The position numbers and the translations under genes were made by a program. The notes under the pieces were generated by a model. The model was not told where the DNA came from, did not search any database, and saw nothing but the letters and a program-made list of their open reading frames with translations. Source: Mycobacterium sp. (GTDB taxonomy: Bacteria > Actinomycetota > Actinomycetes > Mycobacteriales > Mycobacteriaceae). From it: a DNA stretch of 64,000 nt. This document shows, in pieces, positions 51,980 through 60,134 of the stretch (position 1 is its first letter; every line of letters begins with the position of its first letter). Where the stretch lies: positions 1 to 64,000 of the forward strand of contig JAOPWC010000161.1 in NCBI GenBank assembly GCA_025965895.1, given 5' to 3'.

Positions 51980-53068
51980 ATCGACGCTCACCGACCCGCC
52001 CGCACAGGGCTCGTCGATCTCCACACCCACGCCATCGACGGCGATCTGCCGGATCTGCGGCAGGCTTATCCACCGGACCGCTGGCCCACCGTCGATCGCA
52101 CCAGCGAGACCGACGCGCACCTGATGTTCGGCGGGGTTCCCTACCGCCAAATCGATCACCGGTGTTGGTCACCAGATGCCCGGCTCGTTGACATGGACCG
52201 TGAAGGCGTTGCCGTGCAAGTGCTTTCGCCGATTCCGGTGACATTCTGCTACCAGGCGTCGGCGGCCGGGACGGCCGAACTCGCGTGGGCTCAAAACGAG
52301 TTCTTCGCCCGGATCACCCGCCAGCACCCAACCCGCTTCGGTGCGCTGGGCGCCGTCGCCCTGCAGGACCCCGACCGGGCCGTCGACGAGATGCGCCGGT
52401 GCATGCGCCATCGGGGATTCCTCGGCGTCGAGATCGGCGCGCAGGTCGGCGGTACCGAGCTGGCCGACCCGAGTCTGGACCGGTTCTTCGCCGTCGCGCA
52501 TGAACTTGGCGCCCTGGTTCTGGTCCATCCCAGTGACCAGGACCTGTCCCCCCGAGTGACCGGACTCGGACTCGGCTTCGGCGCGGGCATGCCCATCGAA
52601 ACAGCACTGGCCGCCGCGGCGCTGATCGCCGGCGGCGCACTCTCCCGCCGACCCGAGGTGCGGATATGCCTGGCGCACGGTGGCGGTACGCTGCCGGCAA
52701 TCATCGGCCGGCTCGACAAAGCGGCGATCATGGCGGGCATCGCCGCCGACTCGCCCGACCTGCCGAGCCGCCTGGCTGGCCGGTTGTGGTGCGACTCACT
52801 GACATACAACCGTCAGGCGCTGAGCGCAGCGGTCCGGGTCTTCGGCCGCGACCACGTCGTCCTCGGATCGGACTACCCCTTCCCGGCGATGCCCGAACCG
52901 ATCGACGACATCGTGGTCGACCTGCCCGCCGACCTGCGTCGCAGGATCTGCCGCACCAATCTGGAGGAATGCTATGGCGCACTTTTTGGGGCTGGGGCTG
53001 ACCCACTATCCGCTGCTGGCCGGCACCGACGATCACATGGCGGACCTGTTGCGCTGGACGCTGGCTGA
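51980..53068 (+). CDS. Amidohydrolase-family decarboxylase (ACMSD-like), unusual start
   Basis: A 362-residue metal-dependent enzyme. The N-terminal metal motif is LVDLHTHAIDGDL (HxH), then ALGALVLVHPSDQ, ICLAHGGGTLPAIIGRLDKA (metal His) and GRDHVVLGSDYPFP (metal Asp). It resembles aminocarboxymuconate-semialdehyde decarboxylase and related non-oxidative decarboxylases that work on ring-cleavage products or aromatic acids. The HxH lies upstream of the first in-frame ATG (52124), and no ATG/GTG/TTG exists between the last stop (51929-51931) and it. GGAG at 51969-51972 stands 7 nt before ATC 51980, which I take as the start or a mutated ATG. It overlaps the next gene by 95 bp. Confidence 0.78.
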   Translation: MDAHRPARTGLVDLHTHAIDGDLPDLRQAYPPDRWPTVDRTSETDAHLMFGGVPYRQIDHRCWSPDARLVDMDREGVAVQVLSPIPVTFCYQASAAGTAELAWAQNEFFARITRQHPTRFGALGAVALQDPDRAVDEMRRCMRHRGFLGVEIGAQVGGTELADPSLDRFFAVAHELGALVLVHPSDQDLSPRVTGLGLGFGAGMPIETALAAAALIAGGALSRRPEVRICLAHGGGTLPAIIGRLDKAAIMAGIAADSPDLPSRLAGRLWCDSLTYNRQALSAAVRVFGRDHVVLGSDYPFPAMPEPIDDIVVDLPADLRRRICRTNLEECYGALFGAGADPLSAAGRHRRSHGGPVALDAG

Positions 53069-54050
53069 TCCCGACATTCCCGCCGAGGCGAAGGATCCGG
53101 GGAACTGGCCGGCGCCGATGCGCGCCGAATGGGGCAGCGACGGCGGTGTGGCGTCCGCGGCGCATCATCGAAAGCTGCTGATGGAGAACCTGTCTCGCTG
53201 CCGCGAGGCCCTTGATGAGTTCGCCCCCGACGTCGTGGTGGTGTGGGGTGACGACCAGTACGAGAACTTCCGTGAAGAGGTCGTCCCGCCGTTCTGCGTG
53301 CTCGCCTACGACGATGTCGACGTCAACCCCTTCGAGCTGATGACCCGCCGCGGCAGTCCTAATGCCTGGGGATTGCCCGATGACACCACCATCACCCTGC
53401 ACGGCGACGCCGACGGGGCCCGCCGGCTCGCCGACGGCCTAATCGGCCGGGGATTCGACGTCGCCTATTCCTACCGGAAGCGCAGCGACGCACCGTTTCC
53501 GCACGCGATCGTCAACACCCAGCTGTTTCTGGACTACCCCAACGCCGGGTCGCGCTTCGAGTACCGGATCATCCCGATCACGGTGAACTGCTACGGGCAG
53601 CATGCGATCGCCCGCAGGGGCGGCCTGGCGCGGTTCGCCGCGATAGCCGACGAACGGCTCGACCCGTCGGGGCCGACGCCCGCCCGCTGCTTCGCGCTGG
53701 GCCGCGCGGTCGCACAGTCGTTCCGCGACACCGACTTGCGTGTGGCGCTGGTGGCGTCGTCGAGTTGGTCACACGCGTTCCTGACCGACAAGACCTGGCA
53801 CATCACCCCCGACACCGCCGCCGACCGCCGGTTGTATCAGCTGTTCGTCGACCGCGACTACCCGACGTGGCAGGCCACCCCCAGCCGCGACATCGTTGAT
53901 TCCGGTCAGCACGAGGTGCTCAACTGGTTCTGCCTGACCGGAGCGGTCGACGAACTCGGCTTAGACCTTGAGTGGTCAGAGCTCGTCACCACCGATGTCT
54001 TCAACTCCAACAAATGTTTTGCCGTGTTCACGGAAGGAGGCCGGCGATGA
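52974..54050 (+). CDS. Class III (LigB-type) extradiol ring-cleavage dioxygenase
   Basis: A 358-residue Fe(II) dioxygenase catalytic subunit. LGLGLTHYPLLAG carries the first iron His; the region DVVVVWGDDQYENF and HAIVNTQLFLDYPNAGSRFEYRIIPITVNCYGQHAI fit the LigB fold, as does VALVASSSWSHAFLTDKTWH. It opens a catechol-like ring next to the hydroxyls. The start ATG 52974 lies within the end of the amidohydrolase gene. It overlaps the hydrolase by 4 bp. Confidence 0.87.
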   Translation: MAHFLGLGLTHYPLLAGTDDHMADLLRWTLADPDIPAEAKDPGNWPAPMRAEWGSDGGVASAAHHRKLLMENLSRCREALDEFAPDVVVVWGDDQYENFREEVVPPFCVLAYDDVDVNPFELMTRRGSPNAWGLPDDTTITLHGDADGARRLADGLIGRGFDVAYSYRKRSDAPFPHAIVNTQLFLDYPNAGSRFEYRIIPITVNCYGQHAIARRGGLARFAAIADERLDPSGPTPARCFALGRAVAQSFRDTDLRVALVASSSWSHAFLTDKTWHITPDTAADRRLYQLFVDRDYPTWQATPSRDIVDSGQHEVLNWFCLTGAVDELGLDLEWSELVTTDVFNSNKCFAVFTEGGRR

Positions 54051-54871
54051 CGACGTCGATCGTGGCGGAGCACACCATCGATGCCGGAGGCATCGAAACC
54101 AGCTACCTCGAAGCCGGTTCCGGCGAACCGGTCATCATGCTGCACGGCTCGGGCCCCGGTGTCTCGGCACTCGCCAACTGGCAGCACAACATACCGACCC
54201 TGTCGCAACGGTTCCACGTGCTCGCCCCGGACCTGGTCGGCTTCGGCGCCACCGAGCGGCCCTATGACGTCGTCTACTCGCTGCGGACCTGGACCGACCA
54301 TATCTGGGCGTTCCTCGACGCACACGACATTCAGAAGACCGCGGTCGTCGGCAATTCGCTGGGTGGTCGCATCGCCCTGCAGATGGCCACCGACCGACCG
54401 AACCGGATCACCAAGATGGTGCTGATGGGCGCACCGGGTGTCGGCATGTACCTCACCGGCGGCCTTGCCGCGCTGCGTGCCTATCAGCCGTCTCACGACG
54501 CGATGCGCGATCTGTTGCGCAACTACTTCGCGGTTGATCCGACGATGATCACCGACGAACTCGTCGCGATCCGCTACCAGGCCAGCATCGCCCACGGCGC
54601 CTACGAGGCATACCGCACCATGTTCTTCGATCCGCGGCACGCCGGATCCGAACTCGCCATCACCGAAAACGAGGTCCGCGCCATCACCACACCGACGTTG
54701 CTCATCCACGGCCGGGAGGACAGGGTCGTACCGATGCACGTCTCCGTCACGATGCTGGGGCTGTTGCCCCACGCCGACCTGCATGTGTTCAGCGCATGCG
54801 GACATTGGACCCAGATCGAGCGCGCCGACGAGTTCTCCGCGCTGGTCTCCGAGTACCTGGCCCGGCCATGA
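54047..54871 (+). CDS. Alpha/beta hydrolase cleaving meta-cleavage products (C-C bond hydrolase)
   Basis: A 274-residue hydrolase of the BphD/HsaD/DmpD type. The nucleophile is Ser in VVGNSLGGRIAL (~105), with Asp in HGREDRVVP (~223) and His in ACGHWTQIERA (~251). The oxyanion loop is LHGSGPGVSALANWQ. It splits the dienoic acid formed by the extradiol dioxygenase upstream. I chose ATG 54047 because it overlaps the dioxygenase TGA (ATGA). Confidence 0.9.
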   Translation: MTTSIVAEHTIDAGGIETSYLEAGSGEPVIMLHGSGPGVSALANWQHNIPTLSQRFHVLAPDLVGFGATERPYDVVYSLRTWTDHIWAFLDAHDIQKTAVVGNSLGGRIALQMATDRPNRITKMVLMGAPGVGMYLTGGLAALRAYQPSHDAMRDLLRNYFAVDPTMITDELVAIRYQASIAHGAYEAYRTMFFDPRHAGSELAITENEVRAITTPTLLIHGREDRVVPMHVSVTMLGLLPHADLHVFSACGHWTQIERADEFSALVSEYLARP

Positions 54872-56178
54872 GCACCGGTATCGAGGCCTGGCGGCCCCAA
54901 GAAGCCGAAGTGGTAGCGCAGCTGCCGATCGTCGACGACGACCCCGTGACCCAACGGTTCCGGGTGCACCGCTCGGCGATGACCTCACCACTCGTCCACC
55001 GGGCCGAGATCGAGCGAATCTTCGCCACGTCGTGGCTGTATGTCGGCCACGAATCGGAAATCCCCAATCCCGGTGACTTCGTCCGGCGGCCCGTCTGCGG
55101 GCGGCCGGTCTTCATGGTCCGCGGGGTGAAAACCGGCAACGTCAACGTGTTCCACAACACCTGCACGCACCGCGGTGCGCTGGTATGCCGGCAGGACTCC
55201 GGCAATTCCAAAGTGTTCCAATGCTTCTACCATGCGTGGACCTTCGACTCCGAAGGACAGCTCAAGGGCGTGCCCGGCCGGGACGCCTACGCCGGCGGTG
55301 TGAACCTAGACGAGTTGGGGCTTAAGCGGGTAGCGCGCGTGGAGTCCTACCGTGGCTTCGTGTTCGCCAGCTTCGACCCCGGCATCGTCGATCTGCCCAC
55401 CTATCTCGGCGGCGCCAAGGACTACATCGATCTCGTCATCGACGGCTGCGGCGGGTCGGTCGAGATAGTCCGCGGCACCAACCAGTACAGCTTCGGCGCC
55501 AACTGGAAGCTGTTGGTGGAGAACAGCATCGACGGCTACCATGCGGAGTCCACCCACGACACCTACTTCAAGTACCTGGTGTCGATCGGCACCGACCTAC
55601 GCGGCGGTGTCAGCGGCCGGGCGGTCGACCTCGGCAACGGTCACGCCGTCATCGAGTACAGCTCACCGTGGGGTCGTCCGGTCGCCAAATGGGAGCCGCT
55701 GTTCGGTGAGGACGCCCGCACCGAAATAGACCGGCTGCGAGAGGATCTGGCCGCCCGCCACGGCGAGGAGCGTGCGCATACGATGGCCGAGGTGAACCGC
55801 AATCTACTGATCTACCCGAACCTGATCATCAACGACATCATGGCGGTGACCGTGCGCACCGTCTATCCGCCCGCGCCCGACGCCGTGGACGTCACCGCGT
55901 GGGAACTGGCGCCCGTGAACGAGGTGCCTTCCCTGCGCCAGCGGCGGCTCGACAGCTTCTTGACGTTCCTGGGCCCGGGCGGGTTCGCCACTCCCGACGA
56001 CCTGGAGGCGTTGGAGTCCTGCCAGCACGGCTTCGCCAGCGGCGGGGTGGAGTGGAACGACATCTCCCGCGGCATGGGTCGCTCTCCGATGGCCAACGAC
56101 GAGGAACAGATGCGTGCGTTCTGGCGGCGCTGGCAGCACCAGATGGGCGCCGCGGCGGACCTGGCGGATGCCCAATGA
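54868..56178 (+). CDS. Aromatic-ring-hydroxylating dioxygenase, alpha (Rieske) subunit
   Basis: A 436-residue oxygenase large subunit. The Rieske cluster motif is CTHRGALVC...CFYHAW (CxH near 98, CxxH near 118). The mononuclear iron motif is NWKLLVENSIDGYHAESTHDTYFKYL (His pair near 224 and 229). It carries out cis-dihydroxylation with the beta subunit. ATG 54868 overlaps the hydrolase stop (ATGA). No ferredoxin or reductase gene lies in the window. Confidence 0.92.
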   Translation: MSTGIEAWRPQEAEVVAQLPIVDDDPVTQRFRVHRSAMTSPLVHRAEIERIFATSWLYVGHESEIPNPGDFVRRPVCGRPVFMVRGVKTGNVNVFHNTCTHRGALVCRQDSGNSKVFQCFYHAWTFDSEGQLKGVPGRDAYAGGVNLDELGLKRVARVESYRGFVFASFDPGIVDLPTYLGGAKDYIDLVIDGCGGSVEIVRGTNQYSFGANWKLLVENSIDGYHAESTHDTYFKYLVSIGTDLRGGVSGRAVDLGNGHAVIEYSSPWGRPVAKWEPLFGEDARTEIDRLREDLAARHGEERAHTMAEVNRNLLIYPNLIINDIMAVTVRTVYPPAPDAVDVTAWELAPVNEVPSLRQRRLDSFLTFLGPGGFATPDDLEALESCQHGFASGGVEWNDISRGMGRSPMANDEEQMRAFWRRWQHQMGAAADLADAQ

Positions 56179-56681
56179 CCGCGACGGCGCCGCAACGGCA
56201 GCAGGCAGGGGGCAGGGGGCGCGTCGAGGACTTCCTGTACGCCGAGGCGGCATTGCTGGACGCGTGGCAACTCGACGATTGGCTGCTGCTGTTCGACGAG
56301 GACGCCAAATACGAAGTGCCGTGCAACGACGCGGTCGACGGCGACCCGGCGCATGACCTGCTGCTCATCGACGACAACTACACGCGCCTGGCGGCCAGAG
56401 TCGAGCGACTCAACAGCCGGCGCGCCCACCGCGAGTACCCGCATTCCCGCACCAACCACCAGGTGTTCAACGTGCGGGTAGAGGACGCGTCGCGCGACGA
56501 GATATCGGTAACCGCCTCGTTCACGGTATGGCGGTTCCGTGCGGGACGGTCGAGTTGCTATGTCGGCCGGTACCGCTACCGGCTGCGGCGAAGCGACGGC
56601 GGTTTCCGGATCGCCTGCAAGAGGGCGGAACTGGACATGACGGACCTGCGTTCCGTCGGCGACGTGGCAATCATCCTGTGA
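56175..56681 (+). CDS. Aromatic-ring-hydroxylating dioxygenase, beta subunit
   Basis: A 168-residue small subunit of the SnoaL-like fold: VEDFLYAEAALLDAWQLDDWLLLFDEDAKYEVPCND, then RVERLNSRRAHREYPHSRTNHQVFNV and FRIACKRAELD, typical of dioxygenase beta subunits. ATG 56175 overlaps the alpha stop (ATGA). It has a structural rather than catalytic role. Confidence 0.92.
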   Translation: MTATAPQRQQAGGRGRVEDFLYAEAALLDAWQLDDWLLLFDEDAKYEVPCNDAVDGDPAHDLLLIDDNYTRLAARVERLNSRRAHREYPHSRTNHQVFNVRVEDASRDEISVTASFTVWRFRAGRSSCYVGRYRYRLRRSDGGFRIACKRAELDMTDLRSVGDVAIIL

Positions 56682-57442
56682 GCGGCGCACTGAGCGGGCG
56701 GACCGCGGTCGTCACCGGCGCCGCCTCGGGTATCGGCCTGGGCATCACCACCCGACTGATCGCCGACGGCGCCGCGGTTTTCGCGGCGACCCGCAGCAAG
56801 GAAGACCTGGAGCGGGTGGACGAGCAGGCGGCGATCGCCGGCGGCTTCGTCGGTGAACTCCACGATCCCGGCGTGGCCGACGACCTGGTCGCTGCGGCGG
56901 TCGGGACGCTCGGCCATGTCGATGTTCTGGTCAACAACGCCGGCGGCGGGGTGATCGGCCCCACGCTGGAGCACACCGAGGAGTCGCTGCGAGCCACCGT
57001 CGACAACAACCTGTGGACCACGATCTACTGCGTGCGAGCGGTTCTGCCGCACATGGTGGCTCGCGGCCACGGCCGCATCGTCAACATCGGCGCCGATTCG
57101 GTGCGCACCGGGCTGATGGATCACGCAATGTACAACGCCGCAAAAGGTGGCGTGCACGCGATGGTCACCGGCCTGGCCCGCGAATTCGCCACGGCCGGGA
57201 TCACGGCCAACACCGTGGCGCCATGCTACGTGCGCACACCGGAACTGGTGAAGCTGCTCGAATCCGGCCAGGCGCCAGCACGTCTTGAGCGTGTCGTCGA
57301 ACAGGGAACGGCCATCGTGCCGCTCGGACGCCCAGGCGACCCTTCCGAGGTCGCGGCGGTGGTTTCCTTCCTCGCCGCCGAGGACAGCCGATTCATCACC
57401 GGACAAACGATTTACGTCAACGGCGGCAGCAGCATGGGGTGA
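56678..57442 (+). CDS. SDR, probable cis-dihydrodiol dehydrogenase
   Basis: A 254-residue SDR: VTGAASGIGLGI, NNAGGGVIG, NIGADSVRTGLMDHAMYNAAKGG (Ser and YxxxK) and FITGQTIYVNGG. The GTG at 56678 overlaps the beta-subunit stop (GTGA). Its place after the dioxygenase genes makes rearomatisation of the cis-diol to a catechol the likely job, giving the substrate of the extradiol dioxygenase. Confidence 0.88.
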   Translation: MSGALSGRTAVVTGAASGIGLGITTRLIADGAAVFAATRSKEDLERVDEQAAIAGGFVGELHDPGVADDLVAAAVGTLGHVDVLVNNAGGGVIGPTLEHTEESLRATVDNNLWTTIYCVRAVLPHMVARGHGRIVNIGADSVRTGLMDHAMYNAAKGGVHAMVTGLAREFATAGITANTVAPCYVRTPELVKLLESGQAPARLERVVEQGTAIVPLGRPGDPSEVAAVVSFLAAEDSRFITGQTIYVNGGSSMG

Positions 57443-57586
57443 AGCCCTGACATCTCACAATTCGAAGGGTCCAAATGACCCTCACCTCAACTGGTCTGCG
57501 CTAGGCCGCGGACCGGCTGAGCAAAGTCACCGCCGCCGAGATCGACGAAATCGGTTTGGTCGCGATCTCTTTCGCTAAGGTGACCC

Positions 57587-57900
57587 ATGACGCGCAGCAA
57601 GGTCGCCGTCATCGGCTCGGGGCAATATCGGCTCGGACCTGATGATCAAGGTGCTGCGGTTGTCGGACCGTCTCGAAATGGCTGCGATGGTCGGGCATCG
57701 ATCCGGACTCCGACGGGTTGCGCCGGGCGCAGCGTCTCGGCGTGCCGACCACCGCTCACGGTGTGCGCGGCCTGCTGGACATGCCGGACTTCGACGACAT
57801 CGCGGTGGTGTTCGACGCGACGTCGGTCCACGCATCTCGACAACACGCGGCTGCTCACGCCGCACGGTAAGAAACTCGTCGACCTCAGCGGCCTTGGACT
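57587..57900 (+). pseudogene. Acetaldehyde dehydrogenase (acylating, MhpF/HsaG-type), N-terminal fragment with frameshifts
   Basis: MTRSKVAVIGSGQY, then in another frame MIKVLRLSDRLEMAAMVG, then IDPDSDGLRRAQRLGVPTTAHGVRGLLDMPDFDDIAVVFDATS, then LLTPHGKKLVDL, line up in order with the first ~110 residues of acylating acetaldehyde dehydrogenases of meta-cleavage pathways. At least three frame changes occur and the remaining ~190 residues, including the catalytic Cys, are gone. The 140 bp before it also read as a protein tail (LSKVTAAEIDEIGLVAISFAKVTHD) that I cannot name. Confidence 0.85.
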
Positions 57901-57976
57901 CCTCTGCAGAATTGAGTTCCGCTGGTCGATCGTGGCCGAAACGGCGCGACCGCAACTCCCTTGTGAGGCCGGGACA

Positions 57977-58615
57977 TCACCGGCTGTCGCGGCGGGTAGG
58001 TGCGTAAAGGGTGTGCCACACGATGCCGGCGTAGGCGTCAGCCAAGCGCTCCTGGCTCGATCCCGACTCTGCGCGCACCATTCGGTGCAGGCCGCGTTCG
58101 GCCATCCATTGCAGCCAGTACGCGGTTTCCGCTGCGGGCAACGAGGGGTCGACGAATCCGTCGGCCTGACCGGTTTCGATGTGCGCCCGCAGCCCGTCGA
58201 TGTAGCGGCGCATCGCCTCGTCGACGGCCTCGCGCACGCCGTGGTCGGTGCCGATGGCCTCGTGGGTAGCGGCCATCAGCTCGGGGTGTGCACGGTAGGC
58301 GTCCATGATCTGTTCCAGCGCCGCGCGAACGTCGTCTTTGGTCGCGGTGCCGTCCAGCGACCACCACGTTTGCGCCGCGTCGAGGATGACTTGCGTGAAC
58401 TCGGCGTACCAGGTGCGCAGCAGGTTGGATTTGTCCACGAAATACGCATAGAACGTCGAGCGCGAGATTCCGGCCTCGGCCACCACGCTGGCGACGCTGA
58501 CGTCCGCGTACGTCGTTCCTGACCGTAGGTGCTGTTCCACGATCGACAGCACTTGCGCACGCAGCGCATCGCGGCGCGCCTGGCCGTGTTTCTGGGCGGT
58601 ATCCGCGGTGGTCAT
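57977..58615 (-). CDS. TetR-family transcriptional regulator
   Basis: A 212-residue regulator. The HTH is TTYADVSVASVVAEAGISRSTFYAYFVDKSNLL (about 34-66), followed by a helical ligand domain with LEQIMDAYRAHPELMAATHEA. It lies 17 bp after the acyl-CoA dehydrogenase gene in the same direction, in reverse order. The likely operator is the 9-bp inverted repeat at 59969-59990 ahead of that unit. Confidence 0.9.
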   Translation of the reverse strand: MTTADTAQKHGQARRDALRAQVLSIVEQHLRSGTTYADVSVASVVAEAGISRSTFYAYFVDKSNLLRTWYAEFTQVILDAAQTWWSLDGTATKDDVRAALEQIMDAYRAHPELMAATHEAIGTDHGVREAVDEAMRRYIDGLRAHIETGQADGFVDPSLPAAETAYWLQWMAERGLHRMVRAESGSSQERLADAYAGIVWHTLYAPTRRDSR

Positions 58616-58632
58616 GCGCTCACGCTACGGGG

Positions 58633-59787
58633 TCAGAAGGACGTCCTCTGGCGGGCGAGGATGTCCCTGGCGATCACGCGTTTCTGGATTTCGGCTGTTC
58701 CGTCGGCGACGAGGTAGGCCATGACGTCGCGGAAGCGCTGTTGCAGCGGGAACTCGGTGGAGTAGCCGAGGTTGCCGTGGATTCTCATCGCGGCTTCGAT
58801 CGCGTCCTTGGCGATCGTGGGCGGCCACCACTTGCTCATCGAGGCCAGTGAGGTGTGGGGCTTGCCCTGTTCACGCAGCCACAGCGCGCGGTAGCACACC
58901 CAGCGTGCCGCTTCGAGGTAGGTGGCGTGCTCGGCGAGGGGGAAGGAGACCCCTTGGTTGTCGGCGATGGGTCTACCGAACGCGTGCCGCTGTGTCGCGT
59001 AGATGGCGGCCTCGTCGAGGCTGGCCTGAGCGGCTCCGAGGCACAGTAGCCCGAGTGCGGCGCGGCTGAAGTCGAAGTGGCTCATCACGGCCTGGAATCC
59101 CCTGCCGGGTTCGCCGATCAGGTGTGAGGTCGGGACAAACACGTCGTCGAGGTGGATCGACCCCCACCCCAGCGGCAGGCAGCCCATGCCGGGCATGTGG
59201 TGCACGCTGACCTTGTCCGCGTCGAGGGGTACCAGATAGCAGCTGACTCCGGCCGAGCCGGTGGTGCCCGGCTCACGTGCGTAGACCAGCGCGGCGGAGG
59301 AATGCATGGCCCAGGAAATCGCGGTCTTCTCCCCCGCCAGCGTCCACCCGTCCTTGACTGGTCGCGCCACGGTGGTCATCGCCCGGGCGTCGGAGCCCGA
59401 GCTTGGTTCGGTCAGGGCGATCGCGACGTTTTCCCGGCCTTCGATCATCGCCGGCAGATAGCGCTGTTGGACTTCTTCGGTCCCCTGCATCAACTGCGAC
59501 CCGATGAGTCCGACCTGCACGGGCGCGGAGGCGACGTTCACATCTCCGTAGGCGAGGGTCTCGGTGGCAAGCCCGAGCGTCACCGGATCCTCGGCTCCGG
59601 TGCCGCCGTACTGCTCCGGCAGACCGATTCCCAGCACGCCGAGCTCGCCGAGCTGGCGCAGGATGTCGAACGGAAACTCGGTGGACGCGGCGCGGTCACG
59701 GTAACCCGGGAGCAGGACCTTGCGGGAGAAATCGACAAGGGTCTTCTGGAATGCGGTCTGCTCAGAAGTGAACGCGAACGAAATCAT
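58633..59787 (-). CDS. Acyl-CoA dehydrogenase
   Basis: A 384-residue ACAD: VAIALTEPSSGSDARAMTTVARP (substrate/FAD loop), WTLAGEKTAISWAMHS, LCLGAAQASLDEAAIYATQRHAFGRPIADNQGVSFPLAEHATYL, and RIHGNLGYSTEFPLQQRFRDVMAYLVADGTAEIQKRVIARDIL. The C-terminal GTAEIQK line is typical of short-chain/aryl-type ACADs. The ATG is 12 bp after the stop of the nitronate monooxygenase remnant (GGAGG between them). Confidence 0.92.
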   Translation of the reverse strand: MISFAFTSEQTAFQKTLVDFSRKVLLPGYRDRAASTEFPFDILRQLGELGVLGIGLPEQYGGTGAEDPVTLGLATETLAYGDVNVASAPVQVGLIGSQLMQGTEEVQQRYLPAMIEGRENVAIALTEPSSGSDARAMTTVARPVKDGWTLAGEKTAISWAMHSSAALVYAREPGTTGSAGVSCYLVPLDADKVSVHHMPGMGCLPLGWGSIHLDDVFVPTSHLIGEPGRGFQAVMSHFDFSRAALGLLCLGAAQASLDEAAIYATQRHAFGRPIADNQGVSFPLAEHATYLEAARWVCYRALWLREQGKPHTSLASMSKWWPPTIAKDAIEAAMRIHGNLGYSTEFPLQQRFRDVMAYLVADGTAEIQKRVIARDILARQRTSF

Positions 59788-59799
59788 TCTGGTGCCTCC

Positions 59800-59951
59800 C
59801 TATGGTGCGGTGGCGGCGAAACCGTTAATGGCGGTGAGGTATTCGTCAACGATCTTGTCGGCGACTTCCCTAGCGGTCTCGATCCGATCGATCTGGCCGA
59901 CACCCTGGCCGGCTCCGAAGATGTTTGAACTCACCAATCCCAGGTCCATTT
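59800..59951 (-). pseudogene. C-terminal remnant of a nitronate monooxygenase (2-nitropropane dioxygenase family)
   Basis: A 49-codon frame reading GLVSSNIFGAGQGVGQIDRIETAREVADKIVDEYLTAI matches only the last part of the family (GQ.VG.I...P.A.E.V..I..E). The flavin-binding barrel of about 300 residues is missing; upstream sequence changes abruptly into the promoter region. The ribosome-binding site for the next gene (GGAGG) follows its stop, so its tail may persist because it carries that signal. Confidence 0.8.
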
Positions 59952-59968
59952 CGGCGACTCTACACCTA

Positions 59969-59990
59969 CGTCTGGACTTACGTCCAGACG
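59969..59990. promoter_or_regulatory. Perfect 9-bp inverted repeat, probable TetR operator
   Basis: CGTCTGGAC-TTAC-GTCCAGACG lies between the minus-strand ACAD/TetR unit and the plus-strand lipase/SDR unit. Its size and symmetry fit a TetR-family operator, and the TetR gene in the leftward unit is the obvious candidate. No T-run follows, so it is not a terminator. Confidence 0.75.
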
Positions 59991-60049
59991 CACGTACACC
60001 GCGCTTTCGGGCACTGCCCTCGCCCCGGCGAACCCGGGCTTGACGGCTT

Positions 60050-60060
60050 CGGTCTGACCA
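60050..60060. promoter_or_regulatory. Candidate FadR/GntR-type site 3
   Basis: CGGTCTGACCA matches the FadR-like core found at 18711 and 19913 (GGTC-N-GACC symmetry). It lies 75 bp before the lipase-like gene, beside an AT-rich stretch (TTTTAATGTTTAG) that could hold the -10 box. Confidence 0.4.
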
Positions 60061-60134
60061 TTTTAATGTTTAGTCATGATGCCGATCGCGTCCATCCGGC
60101 CGCGCGGACGCCACACACCGGGCGGGACCCCGTA

